Shown here: piece after piece, positions 54,512 to 63,944 of the stretch
Numbering within the stretch: position 1 is the stretch's first letter
How the letters are laid out: each line of letters starts with the position of its first letter
DNA from: Vibrio sinaloensis
GTDB taxonomy: Bacteria > Pseudomonadota > Gammaproteobacteria > Enterobacterales > Vibrionaceae
Reading direction: 5' to 3'
DNA: 64,000 nucleotides
NCBI RefSeq assembly: GCF_023195835.1
Contig: NZ_CP096199.1
Span: forward strand, 124,001-188,000
Notes under the pieces: model-generated
The model's database searches: none
The model's input: only the letters and a program-made list of their open reading frames with translations
Told to the model about the DNA's origin: nothing
Program-made: the position numbers and the translations under genes

Positions 54512-55678
54512 ATGAAGATTGCGGTCGTTGGATGTGGGTATGTGGGGCTTTCAAACGCGCTATTGCTAGCGCAGAATCACAAAGTAGTGGCATTTGATAT
54601 TGATACCCACCGAGTCGATTTACTCAAAGACCGAATGTCGCCAATTTGCGACTCCGAGGTCGAGTCATTTCTTCGTTACAAGCGCCTAGACTTCCGAGCG
54701 ACAACCGAGGCACAGTTGGCATATTGTGATGCGAAATATGTCATTATTGCTACACCGACTGATTATGATCCGGTTACTAACTATTTTGATACCTCATCCG
54801 TTGAAGCAGTGATTCGAGATGTACTGACGTTCAACTCACGGGCCACAATGGTGATTAAATCCACGGTGCCAGTCGGGTATACCGAGCGTATCAAGCGAGA
54901 ATTTGGCTGCGAGAATATTATCTTCTCGCCAGAGTTTCTTCGTGAAGGTAAAGCGCTTTATGACAATCTGCATCCTTCACGTATCATTGTTGGCGAGCAG
55001 AGTGAGCGGGCACGTGAGTTTGCCAACTTAATGGTTGAAGGCGCAAAGAAGCAAGACATTGATGTACTGCTCATCAACTCGACTGAAGCTGAAGCGGTAA
55101 AACTCTTTTCTAATACCTATCTTGCGATGCGAGTGGCGTATTTCAACGAGCTAGATTCATACGCCGAAGCGCATGGACTGGCAGCCCGTCAGATAATCGA
55201 AGGCGTTGGTTTAGACCCGCGTATTGGCAGTCACTACAATAACCCGTCGTTTGGCTACGGAGGTTACTGCTTGCCAAAAGACACTAAGCAACTGCTCGCC
55301 AATTACCAGGATGTGCCAAACAATATCATTGGCGCGATTGTCGACGCTAACCGCACTCGCAAAGACTTTGTCGCAGAGTCCATTCTTAAACATGAGCCTA
55401 AAGTCGTCGGTATTTATCGCCTTATCATGAAAGCGGGCTCGGATAATTTTCGCGCCTCCTCGATTCAGGGCATCATGAAACGCCTTAAAGCGAAAGGTGT
55501 GACGGTGATTGTTTATGAACCCGTTCTGGAAGAGGATCAGTTCTTCAACTCGGAAGTGGTTCGTGACCTCGAAGCGTTCAAAGCGCAATCGGATGTGATC
55601 GTTTCTAACCGTATGGCGTTAGAGCTGGCTGACGTTGCCGACAAAATCTACACGCGTGATTTGTTCGGTTGTGACTAG
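54512..55678 (+). CDS. ugd: UDP-glucose 6-dehydrogenase-type nucleotide sugar dehydrogenase
   Basis: 388 residues from ATG 54512, preceded by [29 protein letters not shown] is the NAD site, ATPTDYDP and [12 protein letters not shown] follow, with [14 protein letters not shown], the catalytic cysteine in [18 protein letters not shown] and the second domain with [17 protein letters not shown]. It oxidises UDP-glucose to UDP-glucuronate, so it can feed a uronic-acid-containing polysaccharide. It is transcribed alone after groESL, in contrast to capsule-cluster copies; a link to the O-antigen locus is an inference. Confidence 0.93.
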   Translation: MKIAVVGCGYVGLSNALLLAQNHKVVAFDIDTHRVDLLKDRMSPICDSEVESFLRYKRLDFRATTEAQLAYCDAKYVIIATPTDYDPVTNYFDTSSVEAVIRDVLTFNSRATMVIKSTVPVGYTERIKREFGCENIIFSPEFLREGKALYDNLHPSRIIVGEQSERAREFANLMVEGAKKQDIDVLLINSTEAEAVKLFSNTYLAMRVAYFNELDSYAEAHGLAARQIIEGVGLDPRIGSHYNNPSFGYGGYCLPKDTKQLLANYQDVPNNIIGAIVDANRTRKDFVAESILKHEPKVVGIYRLIMKAGSDNFRASSIQGIMKRLKAKGVTVIVYEPVLEEDQFFNSEVVRDLEAFKAQSDVIVSNRMALELADVADKIYTRDLFGCD

Positions 55679-55707
55679 CCAGAAATGGAGCCTGATTGCA
55701 CTTCAGG

Positions 55708-56634
55708 TTAGTAGCCTTTCTCTAGGTCAATTTGATTCACCAACCCAAACCCATCACGCCAGCGCTGGTAGTTATCCGCAAAGATATCGACCACTTGCTC
55801 TGGAAAGCTGAGAGCGGCGATGTGTGGTGTTACGGTAATCTGCGGGTGACTCCAAAACGGGTGATTGGGTGATAGAGGCTCTTGCTCAAACACGTCGAGA
55901 AACGCGTGTTCAATTGCACCACTTTCTATCGCGTTGAGCAGACCTAATTCATCAATGGCGCTGCCACGACCGACATTAAACAGCAAGGCTTGCTGGCACG
56001 CGGCTAAGCTGGTTTGGTTTAGAATCTGCTGAGTATGCGCGGTATTGGGTAGGGTGTTGACCACAATATCGGCCTGTGCCAGCGCGGTGGCTAACTCCTG
56101 AATATGATAGATGGCGCTAAACGGCGAGTGTTTGGCTGGAATACCGCTGCGATTAACGCCAATAGGTTGCATCGATAGGCTTTTGACTGCTTGAGCCAGA
56201 TGAGCGCCAATCGAGCCTGTACCGAGAATCACCACTTTTTTATCGGTTAACGAAGAATAGGGGAGCGGTGACCACTCAGCTTGGCTTTGTTGCTGTCGGT
56301 AGTGGTTAAAGTGCCTAAAGTGCGAGGTGCTATAGCCGATGACGTACTCGGCGATTTGCTGACCGAAGATCCCTTTGACATTCGTAAGCTGACCATCAAA
56401 CTGATTCAGAGCGGGAATAAGCGCATCTACGCCGGCATAAATCGATTGAATCCACTCGACATTGGCAAAGTCTTGGATTCGCTTTGCCGCTTTGGGAGGT
56501 GAAGCAAGCAGTATGCTGGCCTCGCTAGGTTGCTTTGTGATCGCCAACTGTGGCAAGGAGGCTTGCTCAATCAGATGTCGATATTGGTCATTGTCTTCGG
56601 TGAGTAGATAGACTCGGTGGGTAAAATTGTTCAT
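55708..56634 (-). CDS. D-isomer-specific 2-hydroxyacid dehydrogenase
   Basis: 308 residues from ATG 56634, close behind AAGG; a further upstream in-frame ATG at 56664 is less likely. VVILGTGSIGAHLAQAVK is the NAD motif (about residue 136); catalytic Arg in NVGRGSAIDE, Glu in FEQEPL and His in TPHIAAL are present. Resembles glyoxylate/hydroxypyruvate reductases (GhrA-like) or related short forms. Monocistronic, divergent from yjaG. Confidence 0.85.
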   Translation of the reverse strand: MNNFTHRVYLLTEDNDQYRHLIEQASLPQLAITKQPSEASILLASPPKAAKRIQDFANVEWIQSIYAGVDALIPALNQFDGQLTNVKGIFGQQIAEYVIGYSTSHFRHFNHYRQQQSQAEWSPLPYSSLTDKKVVILGTGSIGAHLAQAVKSLSMQPIGVNRSGIPAKHSPFSAIYHIQELATALAQADIVVNTLPNTAHTQQILNQTSLAACQQALLFNVGRGSAIDELGLLNAIESGAIEHAFLDVFEQEPLSPNHPFWSHPQITVTPHIAALSFPEQVVDIFADNYQRWRDGFGLVNQIDLEKGY

Positions 56635-56708
56635 CGCCTTGCTTTTTTCCCTGTTGGTTATCAAGTAAACTCTCGCAGTCTAAATCAATCATTAGCTCAC
56701 GAGTCCCT

Positions 56709-57296
56709 ATGCTACAGAACCCTCTTCAGCTTCGTCTAGAGAAGCTCGAACCCTGGAAACAGATTACCTTTATGGCTAGCCTGTGTGAACGTATGTATCC
56801 TAACTATGCGATGTTTTGTGATAGCACTCAGTTCGCCGAGGCGCGCGTTTATCGCGACATTCTCGATAGCATTTGGGAGCAACTGACCGTCAAAACCGCC
56901 AAAGTGAATTTTGAACGTCAGCTTGAAAAGCTCGAAGAAATCATCCCAACCTCAGAAGATTATGACTTCTATGGTGTTTATCCTGCGATTGATGCTTGTG
57001 TGGCGCTGTCGGATCTGTTGCATGGTCTACTGGATAGAGATTACCTGTACGAGAACATGCATAAAGTGAGTCAGCAATCGGTGATGACGGTAGCGCAGCT
57101 AGAAGAGGCGCAAACGGGTGAAGAGATTACCAACCAAAACCAGAAGCAGAATGAAGCCGTGTGCGCCGAGTGGGATGTGCAATGGGCTATTTTCCGCCCT
57201 CTGCGCGAAGCTGAAGAGCGTGACATTGAACTGATTAAAGATTTACGCGCTGAACTGCGTGATGAAGGTGTGAGTAATATCGGGGTGAGTATCTAG
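56709..57296 (+). CDS. yjaG: DUF416 family protein YjaG
   Basis: 195 residues: LEKLEPWKQITFMASLCERM at the start, PNYAMFCDST, DFYGVYPAIDACVALSDLL, EWDVQWAIFRPLREAEERD. Matches the YjaG/DUF416 family, which in enterobacteria sits beside hupA, as it nearly does here (CorC-family gene in between). Function unknown; helical, cytoplasmic. Its stop lies at the edge of the 173-bp tandem array. Confidence 0.9.
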   Translation: MLQNPLQLRLEKLEPWKQITFMASLCERMYPNYAMFCDSTQFAEARVYRDILDSIWEQLTVKTAKVNFERQLEKLEEIIPTSEDYDFYGVYPAIDACVALSDLLHGLLDRDYLYENMHKVSQQSVMTVAQLEEAQTGEEITNQNQKQNEAVCAEWDVQWAIFRPLREAEERDIELIKDLRAELRDEGVSNIGVSI

Positions 57297-57297
57297 G

Positions 57298-58027
57298 TTT
57301 GTGCTTTATGGTGATGGGGTTAAGGCGTCATTCCGTAAGTGAGGAACGAGCTATACGGAATCTGGGTTTTGAGCGAGTTGGCTTAGATTCTGAATCACAC
57401 TCGTACCTCGCTGTTCAGAATGACGGATTCTATAGGACTAGTTCCTAGAGTATGATGTCTAGGAACTAGGTTTGTACTTTATGGTAATGGGGTTAAGGCG
57501 TCATTCCGTAAGTGAGGAACGAGCTATACGGAATCTGGGTTATGAGCGAGTTTGCTTAGATTCTGAATCACACTCATGCCTCGCTGTTCAGAATGACGGA
57601 TTCTATAGGCCAAGTTCCTAGAGTTTGATGTCTAGGAACTAGGTTTGTACTTTATGGTGATGGGGTTAAGGCGTCATTCCGTAAGTGAGGAACGAGCTAT
57701 ACGGAATCTATGGTTTTGAGCGAGTTGGCTTAGATTCTGAATCACACTCGTGCCTCGCTGTTCAGAATGACGGATTCTATAGGCCTAGTTCCTAGAGTTT
57801 GATGTCTAGGAACTGGGTTATTACTTTTTGAGTGATTGGGAGGCGTCATTCCGTAAGTGAGGAACGAGCTATACGGAATCTGGGTTTTGAGCGAGTTGGC
57901 TTAGATTCTGAATCACACTCGTACCTCGCTGTTCAGAATGACGGATTCTATAGGACTAGTTCCTAGAGTTTGATGTCTAGGAACTAGGTTCTAGGCACTA
58001 GGAACCATCATCACTAGGAACTATATT
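57298..58027. repeat. Four-copy 173-bp tandem array with REP-like pairs and heptad hairpins
   Basis: Four direct copies with period 173, 173 and 172 nt (37-bp units start at 57327, 57500, 57673 and 57845). Each copy has a 37-bp unit, a facing 40-bp unit (57385, 57558, 57732, 57903) and then a hairpin, TAGTTCCTAGA and TCTAGGAACTA around eight bases. After the last copy a heptad run CTAGGAA CTAGGTT, CTAGGCA CTAGGAA continues to the stop codon of the CorC-family gene. Fills the whole 729-nt gap between yjaG and that gene. Confidence 0.96.
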
Positions 58028-59138
58028 ACGCGTCTTTCTCCTTCGGCGCTTCAACCGGCTCCTCGACCACTTGTTGTTCCTCATCATCATCGTCACGATT
58101 CTCAATCACGCCATGGGTTTGCTTCCAACGTTCCCATCGCTCGAACGCCAACTCTTGCATGTCGGTGGCATGATCGGCCTCATCGACAATCTTTTCGCCG
58201 ACCAAATGCTCAAAAATATCCTCTAGGGTCAAAATACCCTGAATCGTGCCATATTCGTCGACAATCATCGCCAATTGCAGGCGTTTAGCCATCATCTGCT
58301 CAAACGCTTTCGGTAAACGCAGCGTGTTGAGTAACACGTGCAACGGACGCATAACCGCCCCAAGTTGGCGGCTGCCATGACCGGCTTGTTGCATCTTAAA
58401 TAGCTCAAGACGGTGGACAAAACCGATAATGTTGTCAGTAGATTGACTGTACACCAATGGTCGCGAAAACGGCGTATCTTCATGCTCGGCAAGAAACTCG
58501 TCAATGGTCGACTCGGCGTTAACACGAAATACTACTGGGCGTGGTGTCATTACTTGAGTGACTGGCACATCTTGAATACCGAGTAAGTTGGTAAGAATTT
58601 TGGATTCACCTTCGGCAAACTCACCACTTTCGCGGGCCAAGATCGCCATCGCCGAGAGCTCATCGCGCATCTTAGGTGCTTCGCTGCCACGGGCAAGGCG
58701 CTTAGTGATCTGCTCTGAGAACCACACAAACGGCGTAAGTGCCCAAACCATCCAACGCAGCACAACCGCAGCACTAGGCGCGAGCTGACGCCAGTAGGTG
58801 GCACCAATGGTTTTCGGAACAATCTCAGACATCACCAAAATACCCAATGTCAGCACCGCAGAGAAAACGCCCAACCACTCACTGCCAAACACCACTGCCG
58901 CTTGTGCACCTGCACTGGCTGCACCTATGGTGTGAGCGATGGTGTTGAGGGTGAGAATCGAAGCCAACGGGCGGTCGATGTCCGCTTTGAGTTTAGCCAG
59001 GTGATCCGCGGCTGGGTGCCCTTGCTGACGCAATTGTGCAATGTAGCTGGGGGAAATACTGAGAAGCACTGCTTCCAGTACCGAACAAATAAACGATACG
59101 CCAATGGCAATTGAAACGTATAGAGTTAGCAGAAACAT
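58026..59138 (-). CDS. CNNM/CorC-type transporter with CBS domains
   Basis: 370 residues. N-terminal DUF21/CNNM membrane domain (four segments, about residues 1-135; ILTLNTIAHTIGAASAGAQA), then a CBS pair: VPVTQVMTPRPVVFRVN near 190 and MIVDEYGTIQGILTLEDIFE near 291, and an acidic tail rich in E and D. Related to magnesium/cobalt efflux and hemolysin-C-like proteins; may export divalent cations. Its stop codon abuts the last heptads of the 173-bp array. Confidence 0.9.
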   Translation of the reverse strand: MFLLTLYVSIAIGVSFICSVLEAVLLSISPSYIAQLRQQGHPAADHLAKLKADIDRPLASILTLNTIAHTIGAASAGAQAAVVFGSEWLGVFSAVLTLGILVMSEIVPKTIGATYWRQLAPSAAVVLRWMVWALTPFVWFSEQITKRLARGSEAPKMRDELSAMAILARESGEFAEGESKILTNLLGIQDVPVTQVMTPRPVVFRVNAESTIDEFLAEHEDTPFSRPLVYSQSTDNIIGFVHRLELFKMQQAGHGSRQLGAVMRPLHVLLNTLRLPKAFEQMMAKRLQLAMIVDEYGTIQGILTLEDIFEHLVGEKIVDEADHATDMQELAFERWERWKQTHGVIENRDDDDEEQQVVEEPVEAPKEKDA

Positions 59139-59466
59139 AAAGGTCCTATGTCAGTTCACTCACTTCTAACTTTGCAAGAAAAGGCGAACTTTTCTTACCT
59201 GTGCATTATTGATGTGAGCGTTTTATATTCGCTTTGAACCCCACAATATCAGGCTTCTAGGGCTATTGCAGTGTAATAAATAAGGCTTAACGTGGTGAAA
59301 AACAAGCTTTAACGCTTGCTGACAGAGTAACAAATTGTGAGTTAATACTCAGATTATGGTTAAAAGTACGGCATGAGAGCTAAAGAACGCTTACAAACCT
59401 TTGCCAGATGGGGCATTTATGCTTTAGAGTGAGTTGAATTCGATAACATATGAGAAGGGAAACCTA
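59139..59466. other. 328-nt intergenic region before hupA
   Basis: Divergent promoter region for the CorC-family gene and hupA. No gene, heptad tract or REP-like unit was recognised. AT-rich, with AGAAGGGAAACCTA just before the hupA ATG giving the ribosome site. Confidence 0.5.
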
Positions 59467-59739
59467 ATGAACAAGACCCAATTAATCGACTTTATCGCAG
59501 AGAAAGCAGATCTATCTAAAGCACAAGCTAAAGCTGCTCTTGAAGCAACTCTTGATGGTGTGACTGATGCACTTAAAGAGGGTGACCAAGTTCAACTAAT
59601 TGGTTTTGGTACATTCAAAGTTAACCACCGTGCAGCTCGTACTGGCCGCAACCCAAAAACTGGTGCTGAAATTCAAATCGCTGCTGCAAACGTACCAGCC
59701 TTCGTAGCAGGCAAAGCACTAAAAGATTCAGTAAAATAA
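59467..59739 (+). CDS. hupA: Nucleoid protein HU alpha
   Basis: 90 residues from ATG 59467 ([17 protein letters not shown]); frame open 11 codons upstream. A DNA-bending nucleoid protein. [18 protein letters not shown] is the DNA-arm signature. The neighbours yjaG and yjaH identify it as hupA rather than hupB. Ends before a strong terminator. Confidence 0.96.
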   Translation: MNKTQLIDFIAEKADLSKAQAKAALEATLDGVTDALKEGDQVQLIGFGTFKVNHRAARTGRNPKTGAEIQIAAANVPAFVAGKALKDSVK

Positions 59740-59780
59740 TTTAATACTGATTTCAGAGTTTTAAGCTCAAACTGTATATA

Positions 59781-59820
59781 ATACGCCAAGGTAGTCGCTA
59801 TCTTGGCGTATATTTATTTT
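59781..59820 (+). terminator. Intrinsic terminator of hupA
   Basis: ATACGCCAAG and CTTGGCGTAT, ten-base stem with an 11-nt loop, followed by A/T-rich TATTTATTTT, 41 nt after the hupA stop. It lies directly before the yjaH start, so yjaH probably relies on read-through or a promoter inside this region. Confidence 0.88.
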
Positions 59821-60522
59821 ATGACAATGAAAAACACACTTTTTGCTATGTTGGTTGCGGGCGCTTTAGCGGGTTGCTCGAGTAGCGATCCCCAGCCAAA
59901 TCTTGACCAGTTTTCCGATTATACTGGCGGGCAAACTATTGGTGACTCAACTAGCTTATATTGGTACACCGAGCGAACCACTTTCCCTTACTCTGCCGGC
60001 GATTATGTGAGTGCAGGCGATTATGGCTGGTATCAAACCGATTATCGCTGGAGTCAAGGCGAGCTGCGTGAGTTAATTCGTCAAGGCGAACAACTACGCG
60101 AAAACCAAGAGTTGGTACCGTATCGTATTCATGTCCGCTTTGATAAGGGCGGAGAGGCGATTTACCAGCAGTATCGAGTTAATGGTAAAGTTCTGCCACT
60201 GAAATCAGACAAACTGGAATGGCTCAAACAAGAGGCGCGCAATATCCCGCAAATCACCAAAGTACAAACCAGTGATGGTTTACGCTTGATTCAAGGTTAT
60301 TGGGATGGGTCGAGCTTTGATACCTGCTCTGGTCGAAACTATCAGCGGGTCGAGTTTAATGAGACCTTGCCGAGCTTTGTGGTTAATCGTTTATCAACTA
60401 TTGATAGTTACGTCGCCTTTATTGGCTCAACCCGTTCGGGGAAAATTACCGTCAATGAGTTGCTGATGCTCGCAGACGACAGTCAAGATTGTATTGAGCG
60501 CCCAAGCTTTATCGAAGAATAA
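59821..60522 (+). CDS. yjaH: DUF1481 lipoprotein YjaH
   Basis: 233 residues from ATG 59821 (or 231 from 59827). N-terminal MKNTLFAMLVAGALAGCSSS is a lipoprotein signal with the cysteine at the LAGC box. The remainder, with LDQFSDYTGGQTIGDSTSLY and RDYNCSG-like C-terminal GRNYQRVEFNETLPS, matches the DUF1481 family found beside hupA. Envelope protein of unknown function. Confidence 0.85.
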   Translation: MTMKNTLFAMLVAGALAGCSSSDPQPNLDQFSDYTGGQTIGDSTSLYWYTERTTFPYSAGDYVSAGDYGWYQTDYRWSQGELRELIRQGEQLRENQELVPYRIHVRFDKGGEAIYQQYRVNGKVLPLKSDKLEWLKQEARNIPQITKVQTSDGLRLIQGYWDGSSFDTCSGRNYQRVEFNETLPSFVVNRLSTIDSYVAFIGSTRSGKITVNELLMLADDSQDCIERPSFIEE

Positions 60523-60560
60523 TCTCATCTCGCTTGAATAGCCCAATCACCATTCAACAA

Positions 60561-60593
60561 AAAAGGCTTGGTATTTAAAACACCAAGCCTTTT
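60561..60593. terminator. Bidirectional terminator between yjaH and purD
   Basis: AAAAGGCTTGGT and ACCAAGCCTTTT, 12-base perfect arms around a nine-base loop, with A and T runs on both flanks. Serves the convergent yjaH and purD genes. Confidence 0.9.
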
Positions 60594-60600
60594 ACATTTG

Positions 60601-60670
60601 CTCGAAACTCGAAACTCGAAACTCGAAACTCGAAACTAGGATCTAGATACTAGGAACTCCCACCTATTCC
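60601..60670 (-). repeat. Heptad tract at the purD stop codon
   Basis: CTCGAAA x5, then CTAGGAT CTAGATA, CTAGGAA CTCCCAC, CTATTCC: ten seven-base units beginning CT. The purD stop codon (TAG on the minus strand, 60664-60666) is part of the last unit. Minus-strand reading gives GAGTTTC and TAG-type heptads. Confidence 0.94.
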
Positions 60671-61953
60671 CCTTGTTCGCGTGCAATCGCTCGGTAACCG
60701 ATGTCATTGCGGTGGAACATGCCATTCCAGCTAACTTGCTTAGCCAGCGCGTAGGCGCGTTGCTGTGCTTCTGAGACGCTGTTCCCAAGTGCTGTTGCAC
60801 AAAGAACGCGACCACCATTGGTCACAACTTCACCAGCAGCATTATTAGTCGTGCCAGCGTGGAAGATCTTTTCACCGTCTTGCTCGCTCTCTGGCAGAGA
60901 AATAACATCACCTTTAGCGTAATCAGCCGGGTAGCCACCTGCCGCTAGCACAACGCCAATAGACGCACGTGGATCCCATTTAGATTCAGCTTGGTCCAGC
61001 TTCTCGTCGATGGCCATCAGACACAGTTCAACCAGATCGGATTCCATACGCATCATGATAGGTTGTGTTTCTGGATCACCAAAGCGGCAGTTGTACTCGA
61101 TCACTTTAGGTGTGCCGTCTTTATCGATCATCAGCCCCGCGTAGAGGAAGCCAGTATACGGTGCGCCCTCTGCATCCATACCGCGAACGGTAGGGTAGAT
61201 AACTTCTTCAAGAATACGGGTATGGATTTCAGGTGTGACCACTGGAGCTGGCGAGTATGCGCCCATACCGCCAGTGTTAGGGCCAGTATCTTTGTCGCCC
61301 ACACGTTTGTGGTCTTGGCTGGTGGCCATCGGCAGTACGCTGGCGCCATCAACCATCACGATGAAGCTGGCTTCTTCGCCATCAAGGAACTCTTCGATAA
61401 CCACTCGGCTACCCGCTTCACCAAACGCGTTACCCGCCAGCATATCTTTGATTGCGTCTTCGGCTTCTTTTAGTGTCATTGCAACGATCACACCTTTACC
61501 CGCAGCAAGGCCGTCGGCCTTAACCACGATAGGTGCGCCTTGCTCACGTACGTAAGCGAGAGCAGGTTCAATCTCTGTGAAGTTAGCGTAAGCCGCGGTC
61601 GGGATGTTGTGGCGCGCTAAGAAGTCTTTAGTGAAAGCTTTGGAGCCCTCAAGTTGCGCCGCCGCTTGAGTTGGACCAAAAATTGGCAAGCCAGCTTCAC
61701 GGAACGCATCCACTACACCAATAACCAGTGGCGCTTCTGGGCCTACGATAGTGAGCTCAATTTGTTTCTCTTTGGCGAAAGCTACCAACTCAGAGATGCT
61801 TTCGACACCGATATCAACGTTCTCAAGCTTTGGCTCAAGAGCGGTGCCTGCGTTACCTGGTGCAACGAACACTGTTTCAACATTTGGGTTTTGTGCCGCT
61901 TTCCAACCTAAAGCGTGTTCACGGCCGCCAGAGCCGATAATTAAAACTCGCAT
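60664..61953 (-). CDS. purD: Phosphoribosylamine-glycine ligase
   Basis: 429 residues, the standard PurD. Adds glycine to phosphoribosylamine with ATP (second step of purine synthesis). VLIIGSGGREHALGWKA is the N-domain start; ATP-grasp motifs VVKADGLAAGKGVIVA, HKRVGDKDTGPNTGGMGAYS, VIEYNCRFGDPETQ are present. Follows purH on the minus strand with a 116-nt gap that contains a facing heptad pair. Confidence 0.97.
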   Translation of the reverse strand: MRVLIIGSGGREHALGWKAAQNPNVETVFVAPGNAGTALEPKLENVDIGVESISELVAFAKEKQIELTIVGPEAPLVIGVVDAFREAGLPIFGPTQAAAQLEGSKAFTKDFLARHNIPTAAYANFTEIEPALAYVREQGAPIVVKADGLAAGKGVIVAMTLKEAEDAIKDMLAGNAFGEAGSRVVIEEFLDGEEASFIVMVDGASVLPMATSQDHKRVGDKDTGPNTGGMGAYSPAPVVTPEIHTRILEEVIYPTVRGMDAEGAPYTGFLYAGLMIDKDGTPKVIEYNCRFGDPETQPIMMRMESDLVELCLMAIDEKLDQAESKWDPRASIGVVLAAGGYPADYAKGDVISLPESEQDGEKIFHAGTTNNAAGEVVTNGGRVLCATALGNSVSEAQQRAYALAKQVSWNGMFHRNDIGYRAIAREQGE

Positions 61954-61986
61954 TGTTAAATTCCTTAAATGAAATTAGTTAGCTCC

Positions 61987-62063
61987 GAGTATCGAGTAGA
62001 GAGCTTCGAGTGATTGCTTTTGACCTTACTCGTTGCTCTCGACTCGGCGCGAAGCACTCTCGT
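61987..62063. repeat. Facing heptad tracts between purH and purD
   Basis: Left arm 61987-62014: GAGTATC GAGTAGA, GAGCTTC GAGTGAT. Right arm 62029-62063: CTCGTTG CTCTCGA, CTCGGCG CGAAGCA, CTCTCGT. Spacer 14 nt. Arms would pair imperfectly as a long stem in the purHD transcript, so it may attenuate or terminate between the genes. Confidence 0.88.
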
Positions 62064-62069
62064 ATCTTT

Positions 62070-63662
62070 TTAATGACGGAAGTGACGCATGCCGGTAAAG
62101 ATCATCGCCATACCATGCTCGTCGGCTGCTGCGATAACTTCGTCATCACGCATAGAGCCGCCCGGTTGAATCACGCACTTAATGCCCGCTTCGGCTGCTG
62201 CATCGATACCATCACGGAATGGGAAGAAGGCATCCGATGCCATTACACAACCTTCAACCTGTAGGCCTTCGTCAGCGGCTTTGATGCCTGCGATTTTCGC
62301 AGAGTAAACGCGGCTCATTTGGCCTGCGCCGACACCGATTGTCATGTCACCTTTTGAGTAAACAATCGCGTTTGATTTCACGTATTTCGCGACTTTCCAG
62401 CAGAATAGCGCATCTTTGAGCTCTTCTTCTGTCGGCTGGCGTTTAGAAACCACTTTTAGATCATCCAGGCTCACCATACCCTGGTCACGGTCTTGAACCA
62501 GTAGGCCGCCGTTAACGCGCTTAACATCAAAGCCGGTTGTCTTGGTTGTCCACTCGCCGCACTCTAGTAGGCGAACGTTCTTCTTCGCTGCAACCACTTC
62601 AATTGCTTCTGCTGATACCGATGGCGCGATGATCACTTCGACAAACTGACGCTCAACGATCGCAGTTGCTGTTGCTGCGTCTAGCTCTTGGTTAAAGGCG
62701 ATGATGCCGCCGAATGCTGAGGTAGGGTCGGTTTGGTAGGCGCGGTCATAAGCTTCAAGAATGTTGCTGCCTAGCGCAACGCCACATGGGTTAGCGTGCT
62801 TAACGATGACACAGGCTGGCTGGTCGAACTCTTTCACGCACTCAAGCGCTGCGTCTGTATCTGCAATATTGTTGTAAGAAAGGGCTTTACCTTGGATTTG
62901 ACGAGCTGTTGAAACAGACGCTTCTTCTGGATTTGCTTCTACGTAGAAAGCAGCATCTTGGTGGCTGTTCTCACCGTAGCGCATATCTTGTTTCTTGATG
63001 AACTGCTGGTTGAAAGTGCGAGGGAATTTAGACTCTTCATCACCTTCCTTGTTCTCTCCGTATGAGGGAACCATAGTGCCGAAGTAGTTGGCAATCATAC
63101 CGTCGTAAGCCGCCGTGTGCTCGAACGCTGCGATAGCTAGGTCAAAACGAGTGTCTAGCGTAAGAGACTTGTCGTTTGCGTCCATCTCAGCGATAACACG
63201 GTCATAGTCGTGAGCATTTACAACGATAGTGACATCTTTGTGGTTTTTCGCCGCAGAGCGAACCATAGTCGGGCCGCCGATATCGATGTTCTCAACGGCG
63301 TCAGCGAGAGTACAGCCTTGTTTTGCGACGGTTTCTGCGAATGGGTAAAGGTTAACCACCACCATATCGATTGGATTGATGCCGTGCTTTTGCATAACCT
63401 CATCGTCTTGACCACGACGACCTAGCACACCACCGTGCACTTTAGGGTGAAGTGTTTTAACACGACCATCCATCATCTCAGGAAATCCAGTGTAGTCAGA
63501 CACTTCGGTTACTGAGATGCCTTTTTCTGCCAGTAGGCGAGCGGTGCCGCCCGTGGATAGGATATCCACGCCACGCTCAGCAAGAGCCTGAGCAAATTCT
63601 ACGATACCAGTCTTGTCTGATACGCTAATTAAAGCGCGGCGAATAGGACGAGCGTTAGTCAT
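62070..63662 (-). CDS. purH: Bifunctional AICAR formyltransferase / IMP cyclohydrolase
   Basis: 530 residues, usual PurH size. N-terminal IMP cyclohydrolase ([34 protein letters not shown]), C-terminal formyltransferase with [11 protein letters not shown] and the [14 protein letters not shown] block. Completes purine ring closure to IMP. Co-oriented with purD, as in E. coli. Upstream candidate PurR box at 63859. Confidence 0.97.
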   Translation of the reverse strand: MTNARPIRRALISVSDKTGIVEFAQALAERGVDILSTGGTARLLAEKGISVTEVSDYTGFPEMMDGRVKTLHPKVHGGVLGRRGQDDEVMQKHGINPIDMVVVNLYPFAETVAKQGCTLADAVENIDIGGPTMVRSAAKNHKDVTIVVNAHDYDRVIAEMDANDKSLTLDTRFDLAIAAFEHTAAYDGMIANYFGTMVPSYGENKEGDEESKFPRTFNQQFIKKQDMRYGENSHQDAAFYVEANPEEASVSTARQIQGKALSYNNIADTDAALECVKEFDQPACVIVKHANPCGVALGSNILEAYDRAYQTDPTSAFGGIIAFNQELDAATATAIVERQFVEVIIAPSVSAEAIEVVAAKKNVRLLECGEWTTKTTGFDVKRVNGGLLVQDRDQGMVSLDDLKVVSKRQPTEEELKDALFCWKVAKYVKSNAIVYSKGDMTIGVGAGQMSRVYSAKIAGIKAADEGLQVEGCVMASDAFFPFRDGIDAAAEAGIKCVIQPGGSMRDDEVIAAADEHGMAMIFTGMRHFRH

Positions 63663-63858
63663 GCTTCCATTTCCTCAAAGTCACAGAGTTAATATAAAGA
63701 TATTTGCCAAAAATGAACTTGTTCTTACGCTCTGTTATATTGCTAACGGGTAAGAGATTGGCCAGTTTTGGTAAAGACCTTTGTCATCATCCACTGATGC
63801 AAAACGAGTCTCTGAGTTTGGTGGCGCACATTCTAACTAATTTATTACAAAAAAGCTC

Positions 63859-63874
63859 GCGCAATCGTTTGGCA
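63859..63874. promoter_or_regulatory. Candidate PurR operator upstream of purH
   Basis: GCGCAATCGTTTGGCA resembles the PurR consensus (ACGCAAACGTTTTCNT) around the central CG, with several mismatches. It lies about 200 nt before purH in the 282-nt divergent region shared with zntR. Plausible but not certain. Confidence 0.4.
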
Positions 63875-63944
63875 TCGCAAAAATAATTGCAAAAACAGCC
63901 ATTGTTGATGGTAAACGTAATGAAAGCGTTAAATAGGAAGTGTT

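Noticed and set aside
57298-58027. Insertion sequence or integron-type attC array
   Set aside because: No transposase or integrase gene, no cassettes between repeats, and the units are REP-like hairpins rather than attC core sites.
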